Assembly (NCBI RefSeq): GCF_026790145.1
Contig: NZ_JALAMS010000018.1
Location: 372,001-436,000 of the forward strand
Direction: 5' to 3'
Origin: Bacillus_I endophytica_A
GTDB lineage: Bacteria; Bacillota; Bacilli; Bacillales; Bacillaceae_H
Length of the DNA stretch: 64,000 nt
Shown: positions 1 to 8,474 of the stretch, piece by piece
How positions within the stretch are numbered: position 1 is the first letter of the stretch
How the letters are laid out: each line of letters starts with the position of its first letter
Notes under the pieces: generated by a model
Seen by the model: the letters and a program-made list of their open reading frames with translations, nothing else
Told to the model about the DNA's origin: nothing
Database searches by the model: none
Position numbers and translations under genes: made by a program

Positions 1-186
1 GGGGCGTCAGAAGCCACGACTTCTCTTTATCTTATACCAATTGTAGCTGTCATTTTATCAGGAATATGTCTTGACGAAAAGATTACTTTACTTAGTGTAG
101 GAGGTGGAATAATTACATTTTTAGGACTTTTTCTGATTCATGGAAAGCAACAAATGTCACAAGCGAAAGATAATATGAATTTTTAA
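1..186 (+). CDS. EamA/DMT-family transporter, C-terminal fragment
   Basis: Reading frame 1 is open from the window edge to a TAA at 184-186 and encodes the last 61 residues of a hydrophobic protein. The two predicted membrane helices, with a short acidic turn (CLDEKITLL) between them and a polar tail, fit the closing helices of an EamA-type drug/metabolite transporter. The 5' part lies outside the window, so substrate and start are unknown. It is on the same strand as xylA but separated from it by a promoter and operator, so it is probably an unrelated transcription unit. Confidence 0.6.
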   Translation, partial: GASEATTSLYLIPIVAVILSGICLDEKITLLSVGGGIITFLGLFLIHGKQQMSQAKDNMNF

Positions 187-324
187 TAATAAGATATCCA
201 AGGGTACAATTCAGAAAGATAATTTCTTCGATAATAAGGTTTGACTAGAACAATGAGTATTCTTTTTTCTCTTATTAACAACTAATAGGCCGTAAGAAAA
301 TAAAAAAAAATCTGAAAAAGGGTA

Positions 325-353
325 TTGAAAGAAATAACGATTTCTTATAATAT
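325..353 (+). promoter_or_regulatory. xylA promoter
   Basis: TTGAAA at 325-330 and TATAAT at 346-351 (15-bp spacing), or TAATAT at 348-353 (17 bp), form a sigma-A-like promoter directly upstream of the xylO palindrome, so a bound repressor would sit on the transcription start region. Inferred from sequence only. Confidence 0.55.
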
Positions 354-357
354 GTAT

Positions 358-392
358 TTAAGTTAGTTTGTAAGGGGAACAAACTAACTTAA
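358..392. promoter_or_regulatory. XylR operator (xylO) upstream of xylA
   Basis: A perfect inverted repeat with 13-bp arms, TTAAGTTAGTTTG and CAAACTAACTTAA, and a 9-nt spacer. The arm core TTAGTTTG-N9-CAAACTAA has the layout of the known Bacillus xylO operator. It lies just downstream of the xylA promoter, about 95 nt before the start codon, as expected for repression by the XylR at 7027-8205. Confidence 0.85.
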
Positions 393-452
393 ATCTTATT
401 AATAAAATATAACTTATCTTCAATGATGAATCACTGTAATTTGAATGTTTAA

Positions 453-471
453 AGTTTATCGTATCTAAACT
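453..471. promoter_or_regulatory. Second dyad before xylA (AGTTTA-N7-TAAACT)
   Basis: A 6-bp-arm inverted repeat with central TCGTATC ends just before the xylA ribosome site. The string GTTTATCG also occurs at 8246-8253 and 8331-8338, in front of xylR and xylB. It may be a secondary XylR site or a site for another regulator. Confidence 0.45.
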
Positions 472-485
472 AAGGGGGAAACAAT

Positions 486-1823
486 ATGACTAAATCTTAT
501 ACTAATGCAAGGAATTATTTTGGAAGCGCAAACAAAGTGTTTTATGAAGGGAAAGATTCTAACAATCCTCTAGCATTCAAGTACTACAATCCGGAAGAAA
601 TCATAGGAAATAAAACGATGAAAGAACATTTGAGATTTTCGGTAGCTTACTGGCATACATTTACGGCTGATGGAACAGATCCTTTTGGAGCTGCAACAAT
701 GCAAAGACCATGGGATAAGTATCAAGGAATGGACTTGGCTAAGGCGAGGGTAGAAGCTGCATTTGAACTTTTTGAAAAATTAGGGGTGCCCTTCTTTGCT
801 TTCCATGATCGAGATATTGCTCCAGAAGGAAATACATTAAAAGAGACAAATGAAAATTTAAATGTAGTCGTTACTATGATAAAAGAGTATATGAAAACAA
901 GTAATGTGAAATTATTATGGAATACAGCTAATATGTTTACTCATCCTCGTTTTGTTCATGGAGCAGCTACTTCTTGTAATGCAGATGTATTTGCATATGC
1001 AGCAGCTCAAGTGAAGAAAGGATTAGAAACAGCGAAAGAGCTTGGAGCTGAAAACTATGTATTTTGGGGAGGGCGTGAAGGCTACGAAACATTATTAAAC
1101 ACAGATTTAAAATTAGAGTTGGATAATCTAGCTCGATTCATGCATATGGCGGTTGACTATGCAAAAGAAATTGGATTTACAGGACAATTTTTAATTGAAC
1201 CAAAACCGAAGGAACCAACTACACATCAATACGATACAGATGCAGCTACAACAATTACTTTTCTAAAACAGTATAATCTAGACAAATATTTCAAGTTGAA
1301 TCTTGAAGCTAATCACGCGACTTTAGCTGGCCATACATTTGATCATGAGTTAAGAGTAGCTAGAGTCCACGGTCTGTTAGGTTCTGTTGACGCTAATCAG
1401 GGAGATCCTCTTTTAGGATGGGATACAGATGAGTTTCCAACCGATTTATATTCTACAACATTAGCCATGTATGAAATTTTGCAAAATGGAGGATTAGGTT
1501 GTGGAGGATTGAACTTTGATGCCAAAGTACGAAGAGGATCTTTTGAGTTAGAGGACTTAGTATACTCCCATGTTGCTGGAATGGACGCATTTGCAAGGGG
1601 ATTAAAAGTAGCTCATAAATTAATTGAAGATTGTGTATTTGAGGATGTTATTGCAGAACGTTATCGTAGCTTCACGGAAGGGATTGGACTAGACATTGTG
1701 GAAGGAAGAGCAAACTTCCATACCCTTGAGCAATACGCTCTAAATAATAACTCAATTCAAAACAAATCTGGAAGACAAGAACGATTGAAAGCCATCTTAA
1801 ATCAATATATTTTGGAAGTTTAA
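486..1823 (+). CDS. xylA: Xylose isomerase
   Basis: Cytosolic enzyme converting D-xylose to D-xylulose, the first step of xylose catabolism. The 445-residue length is normal for class II xylose isomerases. Visible family motifs are the catalytic histidine segment FHDRD (His107, residues 106-110), the metal-binding segment IEPKPKEPT near residues 237-245, NLEANHATLAGH, and GSVDANQGD. The ATG follows AAGGGGG with good spacing. A xylO palindrome and sigma-A-like promoter lie upstream and a terminator downstream (1881-1934), so it can be transcribed alone; xylB, which completes the pathway, is 6.6 kb further on. Identification is secure. Confidence 0.97.
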   Translation: MTKSYTNARNYFGSANKVFYEGKDSNNPLAFKYYNPEEIIGNKTMKEHLRFSVAYWHTFTADGTDPFGAATMQRPWDKYQGMDLAKARVEAAFELFEKLGVPFFAFHDRDIAPEGNTLKETNENLNVVVTMIKEYMKTSNVKLLWNTANMFTHPRFVHGAATSCNADVFAYAAAQVKKGLETAKELGAENYVFWGGREGYETLLNTDLKLELDNLARFMHMAVDYAKEIGFTGQFLIEPKPKEPTTHQYDTDAATTITFLKQYNLDKYFKLNLEANHATLAGHTFDHELRVARVHGLLGSVDANQGDPLLGWDTDEFPTDLYSTTLAMYEILQNGGLGCGGLNFDAKVRRGSFELEDLVYSHVAGMDAFARGLKVAHKLIEDCVFEDVIAERYRSFTEGIGLDIVEGRANFHTLEQYALNNNSIQNKSGRQERLKAILNQYILEV

Positions 1824-1880
1824 AATGAAAAAGGAACGACTTAAGAAGTAACAAGAAAACCGACTGTATTATTTCTTGAA

Positions 1881-1934
1881 AAGACCCGTCAATGAATCTC
1901 TTTAAATCTCTAAGTTTTCATGACGGGTTCTTTT
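1881..1934 (+). terminator. Intrinsic terminator after xylA
   Basis: GACCCGTCA (1883-1891) pairs with TGACGGGTTC (1921-1930), with an added TGAA/TTCA pairing inside the loop, followed by TTTTC. Confidence 0.75.
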
Positions 1935-2262
1935 CTATAAAACATATAAAGAGTTCGAGTCAGTACTTTTATATAAGTAAAGGAGAAAGGTGTAAGAAGT
2001 GCATTGAGTTTTGAGGAGTATCTCCGTAAATAAAAAGTTTTCTAGAAGCGTGATTAACTACTTTAAAATAGGAAGGAGTTTAGGGGAAGATTTTAAAAAT
2101 TAATCTATAAACAACTAAGTTATGGGAAACAACCCTCTAACCACATTATTTTTGTAAGCGTTTTAGTAAGTGACCTTAATAGAAGTAGGGGAATGCTAAT
2201 CATTTAGTTCTATATAGTAGATTAATTTTCTTTGATTTATTAAAATTTATCCCTGAAAAACT
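1935..2262 (+). other. Leader region of the xylose symporter gene
   Basis: About 330 nt without a supportable gene. It holds a cre-like string TTGTAAGCGTTTTAG at 2152-2166 (differs from the CcpA consensus at the last C and W positions) and a possible -10 TATAGT near 2215. No xylO-like palindrome was found. The downstream ATG lacks a ribosome site. Confidence 0.4.
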
Positions 2263-3678
2263 ATGAAACAAAAGCGAAACTCACTTTATATTTTTTCAAT
2301 TACGCTCGTAGCTGCTATTGGTGGTTTGCTTTTTGGTTATGATACTGCTGTAATATCTGGAACTGAAAAATCAATAGAAGCCTATTTAATCGAACCTTTA
2401 GGTTTAGGATCGTTAGCACATGGCGCAACAATTTCTAGTGCATTAATTGGTTGTATCATTGGCGGTATAATATCCGGTTATTTTGCGTCAAATTTTGGAC
2501 GTAAATATTCCCTTATTGTCGCAGCTGTCCTTTTTCTTCTATCAGCTTTAGGGTCTGCTTATCCTGAGTTCTTATTTTTTACAAAGGGAGAACCATCCAT
2601 TTCTCTATTACTTATGTTTAATTTATATCGAATTATAGGGGGAGTCGGTGTCGGCTTAGCTTCGGCTATTGTGCCAATGTATATAGGAGAGATTGCACCT
2701 GCAGATATTCGTGGCCGGTTAGTATCATTCAACCAATTTATGATTATTTTTGGGATGCTAGTCGTTTATTTTGTTAACTGGGGGATTGCTAATGGGCAGC
2801 CATTAGAATGGATAAATAACATAGGGTGGAGATATATGTTCGCTTCAGAAATAGTTCCAGCCTTATTATTTTGGGTATTTCTACTTTTTGTACCAGAAAC
2901 ACCTCGATATCTAGCAATTAAAAATCAAGATGATAAAGCGTTAAATATTCTTACTAAAATTAACGGCTCTTTAGAAGCGGAAGCCATTTTAAGTGAAATT
3001 AAGCAAACCGTAAAAGTAAGTATCGCTTCTGAAAAGCTATTTGCTTACGGGAAATTAGTGATTGTGGTAGGAATCATGCTCTCGGTATTTCAGCAATTTG
3101 TCGGTATAAACGTTGCTTTGTATTATGCTCCACGTATTTTTGAAAGCATGGGAGCTGCAAAAGATGCTTCGATGTTACAGACCATCGTTATGGGATTAGT
3201 CAATGTTATCTTTACAATTGTTGCTATTTTAACAGTTGATAAGTGGGGGCGTAAACCATTACTAACAATAGGATCCATTGGTATGGCGATTGGAATGTTT
3301 GGTGTGGCAGGAATGTCTTTTCTAAATATTATTGGAATTAGTACCTTAATCTTCATTATTATATACACAGCTGCTTTTATGTTGTCGTGGGGGCCAATAT
3401 GTTGGGTGTTAATTTCTGAGATTTTCCCTAATAGAATTCGTGGACAGGCCGTTGCCATTGCAGTAGCTACTCAATGGGCTGCTAACTATCTAATCTCATC
3501 TACTTATCCAATGATGATGGAATATAGCAGCGGCTTAACTTATGGTTTCTATGGACTAATGAGTGTATTTTCTGCTCTATTTGTTTGGAAGTTTGTCCCT
3601 GAAACAAAAGGAAAGACGCTTGAACAAATGGAGAATGAATGGAAAAAAACTAAAGTTGATCAGCATGAAGTAGTATGA
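2263..3678 (+). CDS. xylT: D-xylose:H+ symporter (MFS sugar porter)
   Basis: A 12-helix inner-membrane transporter of the major facilitator sugar-porter family, probably importing xylose. Visible family marks are GYDTAVISG in helix 1, the cytoplasmic loop FGRKYS, PETPRYL after helix 6, QQFVGINVALYYAP in helix 7, a second loop WGRKPL, and the C-terminal PETKGKTLEQME. The 471-residue length is usual. The start is fixed because a TGA lies three codons upstream in frame and the protein begins as XylT proteins do, yet no Shine-Dalgarno sequence precedes the ATG (CCCTGAAAAACT), so translation may be weak or leader dependent. Substrate is inferred from context; arabinose or another pentose cannot be excluded. 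Confidence 0.85.
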   Translation: MKQKRNSLYIFSITLVAAIGGLLFGYDTAVISGTEKSIEAYLIEPLGLGSLAHGATISSALIGCIIGGIISGYFASNFGRKYSLIVAAVLFLLSALGSAYPEFLFFTKGEPSISLLLMFNLYRIIGGVGVGLASAIVPMYIGEIAPADIRGRLVSFNQFMIIFGMLVVYFVNWGIANGQPLEWINNIGWRYMFASEIVPALLFWVFLLFVPETPRYLAIKNQDDKALNILTKINGSLEAEAILSEIKQTVKVSIASEKLFAYGKLVIVVGIMLSVFQQFVGINVALYYAPRIFESMGAAKDASMLQTIVMGLVNVIFTIVAILTVDKWGRKPLLTIGSIGMAIGMFGVAGMSFLNIIGISTLIFIIIYTAAFMLSWGPICWVLISEIFPNRIRGQAVAIAVATQWAANYLISSTYPMMMEYSSGLTYGFYGLMSVFSALFVWKFVPETKGKTLEQMENEWKKTKVDQHEVV

Positions 3679-3811
3679 AGTTATTCTTGAGGTTTTAACA
3701 TTATATAGACACGAATATCCCTCTTTGAAATTGAAAAAGTAACTTTTATGGATATGGAAAATTTAAAGGTATGTAGTTTTTATTTAATGGGGTTATGAAG
3801 GAGGAAAGATG

Positions 3812-5203
3812 ATGTCTAGTAAAAATCTATCGAGAATTCCTATATTTGAAAAAGTCGGTTATGCTTCTGGAGATTTCGCTTGTAATTTGATTTACAATAC
3901 AGTTTCTACGTACCTTTTATTTTTCTATACCGATGTATTTGGGTTATCAGCAGCTACTGCCGGTACAATGTTTTTAGTTGTTAGAATAATTGATGCCCTT
4001 GCTGACCCTTTTATTGGAACAATAGTAGATAGAACAAATAGTCGATTTGGACGTTTTAGACCGTACCTGTTATTTGGAGCATTTCCATTTGCAATACTCG
4101 CAATACTGTGTTTTACAACTCCTGATTTTTCAGATATGGGTAAATTAATATATGCCTATATTACGTATGTTGGTTTATCACTTACATACACAACTATAAA
4201 TGTTCCTTACGGTGCATTAACTTCTGCGATGACAAGAAGCAATCAAGAAGTTGTTAGTATCACATCTGTGCGTATGTTCTTTGCTAACCTTGGTGGATTG
4301 ATAGTAGCATTTTTTGTTCCCCTATTATCCAATAACTTACGTAATACCACGGATAGTTCAGTTCTTGCTTGGCAGCTAACTATGAGTATTTTGGGGGTTA
4401 TTGGAGCATGTCTATTAATATTCTGTTTTAAGAGTACGAAAGAACGTGTAAGTCTTCAAAAATCTAAGGAGAAAATTAGATTATCAGATATATTTGAACA
4501 GTTTCAGGTTAATCGACCATTAGTCGTTTTAAGTATCTTCTTTATCATTATTTTCGGCGTTAACTCAATAAGCAATTCTGTTGGAATCTATTATATTACT
4601 TACAATGTCGGTAGGGAAGATTTGGTGAAATGGTATGGTTTATTGGGGAGCTTACCGGCTTTAATTATCCTCCCATTTATACCTAAGATCAATAGATGGA
4701 TAGGGAAGAAGAAACTCTTAACTTTTGCATTATTATTAAATATTGTTGGTCTTTTAGGCCTGCTTATTGTCCCACCTAGTCATATTTTTCTCGTACTACT
4801 CTTTCGTTTGATTGCTGCTGCAGGAAGTGTTACAGCTGGAGGTTATATGTGGGCTCTTATTCCAGAAACAATTGAATATGGAGAATACAAGACAGGAAAA
4901 CGGATGGGTGGATTAATTTATTCCGTTATTGGCTTCTTTTTTAAGTTTGGCATGGCCATTGGCGGCATCATACCAGGGTTTGTTTTAGATAAATTCGGTT
5001 ATGTTGCGAATCAGGTACAAACCCCTGAAGCATTGACAGGAATTTTAATTACAACAACAATCATCCCTGTTGTGTTCTTGATATTAGCTATAATTAACAT
5101 TTATTTCTATAACTTAGATGAAGAAGAATATGCAAAGATTGTACGTGAATTAGAGAATAGAGATAAAGTATATTTGGACCATATTAATGAATTTAAAAAT
5201 TAG
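3812..5203 (+). CDS. xynP: GPH-family xylo-oligosaccharide/xyloside symporter
   Basis: A 12-helix cation symporter of the glycoside-pentoside-hexuronide family. It opens with the typical segment EKVGYASGDFACNLIY, followed by FFYTDVFGL and a loop DRTNSRFGRFRPYLL that matches the conserved basic loop of this family. The 463-residue length is normal. The second of two tandem ATGs is chosen because it is 7 nt from GGAGG. It lies 123 nt before a GH43 beta-xylosidase; the xynP-xynB pairing of Bacillus subtilis supports import of xylobiose and related xylosides for intracellular hydrolysis. Confidence 0.85.
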   Translation: MSSKNLSRIPIFEKVGYASGDFACNLIYNTVSTYLLFFYTDVFGLSAATAGTMFLVVRIIDALADPFIGTIVDRTNSRFGRFRPYLLFGAFPFAILAILCFTTPDFSDMGKLIYAYITYVGLSLTYTTINVPYGALTSAMTRSNQEVVSITSVRMFFANLGGLIVAFFVPLLSNNLRNTTDSSVLAWQLTMSILGVIGACLLIFCFKSTKERVSLQKSKEKIRLSDIFEQFQVNRPLVVLSIFFIIIFGVNSISNSVGIYYITYNVGREDLVKWYGLLGSLPALIILPFIPKINRWIGKKKLLTFALLLNIVGLLGLLIVPPSHIFLVLLFRLIAAAGSVTAGGYMWALIPETIEYGEYKTGKRMGGLIYSVIGFFFKFGMAIGGIIPGFVLDKFGYVANQVQTPEALTGILITTTIIPVVFLILAIINIYFYNLDEEEYAKIVRELENRDKVYLDHINEFKN

Positions 5204-5326
5204 AAAAAGAGTATATCAAGGAATTTGTAGATCATATAGAAAATTTTTATATCTGATTAAAGATAAATAGAAATGCAACTCTATGTTAGAAATTTATTAA
5301 ATAATAATATACGAGGAGGAGTTAAG

Positions 5327-6928
5327 ATGAAGATTATTAATCCAGTCCTTAAAGGTTTTAATCCTGATCCAAGTATATGTAGAGTAGGAGAAGACTATTA
5401 TATTGCTGTATCTACATTTGAATGGTTTCCAGGTGTGCAGATCCATCATTCAAAAGATTTAGTAAATTGGCGCTTGATTGCACATCCATTACAGAGAGTT
5501 TCACAGCTAGATATGAAAGGAAATCCTAATTCGGGAGGAGTATGGGCACCTTGTTTAAGTTATAGTGACGGGGAATTTTGGCTTATATACACAGATGTAA
5601 AGGTTGTGGATGGTGCTTGGAAAGATTGTCATAACTATTTAGTGACTTCGGAAACAATTGATGGAGAATGGGGAGAACCTATTAAATTAAATAGTTCTGG
5701 ATTTGATGCTTCTCTATTTCACGATTTTGATGGCAGGAAATACTTATTAAATATGTTATGGGATCACCGAATCAATCACCATTCATTCGGTGGTATTGTA
5801 ATGCAGGAATATTCACATGAGGAACAGAAATTAATTAACAAGCCAAAGGTCATTTTCAAAGGAACGGACATAAAACTAACAGAAGCACCTCATCTTTATC
5901 ATATTGGGAATTATTACTATTTACTCACAGCAGAAGGTGGAACGCGGTTTGAGCATGCTGCTACAATTGCTCGCTCAACGGATATTGAAGGTCCATATGA
6001 ACTTCATCCAGATAACCCAATTTTAACGTCTTGGCATGAACCTCGAAATCCATTACAAAAATGTGGACATGCCTCAATTGTTCAAACTCATACAAATGAA
6101 TGGTATCTAGCTCATTTGACAGGCCGTCCAATTCATCCTTCCGATGATTCAGTTATTCAGCAAAGAGGATATTGTCCACTAGGTCGAGAAACAGCTATTC
6201 AAAAACTAGAGTGGAAAGATGGGTGGCCTTATGTAGTTGGTGGAAAAGAGGGTAGCTTAGAGGTGGGGGCACCGAGTATTGCCGAAACTACGTTTGAAGC
6301 AACATATCCAGAGGTTGATCAATTTGAAAGTGCAAAATTAAATATTAACTTTCAGACATTACGAATCCCCTTTACAGATGAATTGGGATCATTAAGTGAA
6401 AGACCTAACCATTTACGTCTATTTGGACATGAGTCATTAACATCTCTATTTACTCAAGCATTTGTAGCAAGACGTTGGCAAAGCCTTCACTTTGAGGCAG
6501 AAACAGCGGTTGAATTCTATCCAGAGAACTTTCAACAAGCAGCAGGGCTAGTTAATTATTATAATACGGAAAATTGGACAGCTCTTCAAGTAACGTACGA
6601 TGAAGACCTTGGACGTATTTTAGATCTAACAATATGTGATAACATCTCTTTTTCGCAACCGTTAAAAGATAAAATTATTATCCCTCGTGAAATAAAATAT
6701 GTTCATCTAAAAGTAGAGGTTGAACATGAGAAATATTATTACTCTTATTCTTTCAACAAAGAAGAATGGACTAAAATTGAAGTTATATTAGAGTCTAAAA
6801 AATTATCAGATGATTATGTTCGAGGAGGAGGATTCTTTACAGGAGCTTTTGTAGGAATGCAATGTCAAGATACAAGCGGTCAAAATATTCAGGCTGATTT
6901 TAAATACTTTAGTTATAAGGAAAAATAA
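5327..6928 (+). CDS. xynB: GH43 beta-xylosidase
   Basis: Cytosolic glycoside hydrolase releasing xylose from the non-reducing end of xylo-oligosaccharides. The N-terminal five-bladed propeller carries Asp14 (FNPDPS), Asp127 (FDASLF) and Glu186 (TEAPHLY), which coincide with base, pKa modulator and acid of characterised GH43 xylosidases. A C-terminal beta-sandwich domain (about residues 320-534) is typical of GH43 subfamily 11. There is no signal peptide. The ATG at 5327 follows AGGAGGAG; an earlier in-frame ATG at 5273 has no ribosome site and would add 18 unlike residues. A strong bidirectional terminator follows. Alpha-arabinofuranosidase side activity is possible in this family. Confidence 0.93.
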   Translation: MKIINPVLKGFNPDPSICRVGEDYYIAVSTFEWFPGVQIHHSKDLVNWRLIAHPLQRVSQLDMKGNPNSGGVWAPCLSYSDGEFWLIYTDVKVVDGAWKDCHNYLVTSETIDGEWGEPIKLNSSGFDASLFHDFDGRKYLLNMLWDHRINHHSFGGIVMQEYSHEEQKLINKPKVIFKGTDIKLTEAPHLYHIGNYYYLLTAEGGTRFEHAATIARSTDIEGPYELHPDNPILTSWHEPRNPLQKCGHASIVQTHTNEWYLAHLTGRPIHPSDDSVIQQRGYCPLGRETAIQKLEWKDGWPYVVGGKEGSLEVGAPSIAETTFEATYPEVDQFESAKLNINFQTLRIPFTDELGSLSERPNHLRLFGHESLTSLFTQAFVARRWQSLHFEAETAVEFYPENFQQAAGLVNYYNTENWTALQVTYDEDLGRILDLTICDNISFSQPLKDKIIIPREIKYVHLKVEVEHEKYYYSYSFNKEEWTKIEVILESKKLSDDYVRGGGFFTGAFVGMQCQDTSGQNIQADFKYFSYKEK

Positions 6929-6929
6929 T

Positions 6930-6984
6930 ATAAATCAAAAGGAGACTTTTACTTTTACCAAAGTCTCCTTTTGATTTATTTGTT
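6930..6984. terminator. Bidirectional terminator between xynB and xylR
   Basis: A 20-bp perfect stem (6930-6949 with 6960-6979, 10-nt loop) is flanked by A- and T-rich tracts and sits between the convergent genes xynB and xylR. Confidence 0.9.
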
Positions 6985-7026
6985 TCTATAATATAGTCGT
7001 TTTTCTTGAATTTAAAATTTAGGGTT

Positions 7027-8205
7027 TTAATTATTATAAATCTGTTCTTTAGAGAAATATAAACTTTTAATGCCAAGGAAGTGTTGAATATTTAAATAAG
7101 TTGCTCCAATTAAAATTGCGCGATTTCCTAGGGAAGAAGAGGCTACTTCTATGTCGTCAATCATAAAGCATGTTAATTCTTTTTTTATAGTTTCTAACAA
7201 TGAGGGTATTGTACGGATTAATTCACTATTAAGGAAAATAACATCAGGATTATACGTATTATTAATATTATTAATAGCAATTGAAATATATTTAGCTGTT
7301 TCTTTTAACAACTTAATTGTTTCTTCATTATTTTGTTCAACAGCTTGAGCTATTTCATAAAAGGAGGCTTGTGGTCCTTCTGGATTCAGTAAACTGAAAC
7401 GTTCTAAAATCGCTTTCTCGGAATAATACTGCTCAAGGCACCCTCTGTTCCCACATGGACAGGCTTTTCCATCTGGAAATAGAATAGTATGCCCAATTTC
7501 TCCAGCATAACCATTTTTCCCATAGTGTAATTCTTTATCTAGTATAATACCTGCGCCAATTCCGGAATGGATACTAATGCTAACTAAATTCATGAAATTT
7601 GAATGATAGGCTAATTCGGCAATTGCTGAGAGGTTTGCTTCATTCTCAATTAGGACTGGGACTCCTGTTTCTTTTTCAATGATTTCTGTTAAATTAAGTT
7701 TATTCAGATCATAGTAAGGAGTGAAAATAATTTCATTGTCCAAGGTTACACCATGGATTGCTATTGCTATTCCAATTATACCGTATTCAGTAGGGGGAGC
7801 TTGTTCTTTGCAAAGTTGATATACATCTAGGAGAGATGTATAAACATTATGTCTATCTATTTTGATATTCTCTTGATAATGCTCCTTTATAATAGAACCA
7901 TCAAGGTAAGTAAGCATGAAAGCGATATAATTATAGCCAATGTCAATACTAATGGATAGTCCAGCCTTCGCAATAAATTGAAGAATAATGGGTCTTCTTC
8001 CTCCAGCTTGTGTACTTGTTCCAATACCTGTTTCCGTAACAAGTTTCCGATCAATTAAGGTTTTTACAATCTCCGAAACAGTCGCCTTATTTAAACCACA
8101 TATTTTTGCTAATTCTGCACGTGAGAGGGGGCCACTTTTAATAATTTCTTCGAGAATAACTAGTTCATTTTGTTTCCGTATCATATATTTATCTGTTGTT
8201 TCCAT
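7027..8205 (-). CDS. xylR: Xylose repressor, ROK family
   Basis: DNA-binding repressor released by xylose. The N-terminus holds a winged helix-turn-helix (about residues 12-65: LSRAELAKICGLNKATVSEI). The C-terminal ROK domain shows the glycine-rich HSGIGAGIILD, the family signature GYAGEIGHT and the zinc-binding CPCGNRGCLEQ. Length of 392 is usual for XylR. GAGG lies 7 nt before the ATG. It is convergent with xynB and divergent from xylB; the motif TTAGTTTATCG lies in its own upstream region, suggesting autoregulation. Confidence 0.93.
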   Translation of the reverse strand: METTDKYMIRKQNELVILEEIIKSGPLSRAELAKICGLNKATVSEIVKTLIDRKLVTETGIGTSTQAGGRRPIILQFIAKAGLSISIDIGYNYIAFMLTYLDGSIIKEHYQENIKIDRHNVYTSLLDVYQLCKEQAPPTEYGIIGIAIAIHGVTLDNEIIFTPYYDLNKLNLTEIIEKETGVPVLIENEANLSAIAELAYHSNFMNLVSISIHSGIGAGIILDKELHYGKNGYAGEIGHTILFPDGKACPCGNRGCLEQYYSEKAILERFSLLNPEGPQASFYEIAQAVEQNNEETIKLLKETAKYISIAINNINNTYNPDVIFLNSELIRTIPSLLETIKKELTCFMIDDIEVASSSLGNRAILIGATYLNIQHFLGIKSLYFSKEQIYNN

Positions 8206-8242
8206 ATAAGTACCTCATTTCCTCATCTCTAGATTAATGATA

Positions 8243-8259
8243 TTAGTTTATCGTTTAAG
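8243..8259. promoter_or_regulatory. GTTTATCG motif upstream of xylR
   Basis: TTAGTTTATCGTTTAAG shares TTAGTTTATCG with the dyad before xylB and GTTTATCG with the dyad before xylA. Symmetry is weak here. Possible XylR autoregulatory site. Confidence 0.35.
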
Positions 8260-8278
8260 AATTTATTTGTCTAACCGA

Positions 8279-8316
8279 TGTAAGCGCTTGACAATAGAGT
8301 TATATATAATTATCAT
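8279..8316 (+). promoter_or_regulatory. xylB promoter with overlapping cre-like sequence
   Basis: Perfect -35 TTGACA at 8288-8293 and -10 TATCAT at 8311-8316, spacing 17. TGTAAGCGCTT-G-ACA at 8279-8293 is the ideal CcpA palindrome interrupted by one extra G and overlaps the -35 box, so CcpA repression is possible but the insertion may weaken it. Confidence 0.6.
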
Positions 8317-8323
8317 AATATTA

Positions 8324-8353
8324 TTAGTTAGTTTATCGTACTAACATACTTAA
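8324..8353. promoter_or_regulatory. Operator before xylB
   Basis: GTTAGT (8327-8332) and ACTAAC (8340-8345) form an inverted repeat with a 7-nt centre TTATCGT, right after the -10 box. Likely XylR operator; the arms match the outer part of the xylA operator. Confidence 0.6.
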
Positions 8354-8474
8354 GGTCAAATATAATAGTTATAGAACTGAGGTTTTATGACGTTTTTTTC
8401 ATAAAAATGCAGTTTGCGAATTGATTAGAAATCTGCAGAATGACCTTTTTTATGTAGATAAAGGAGTGAAAATA

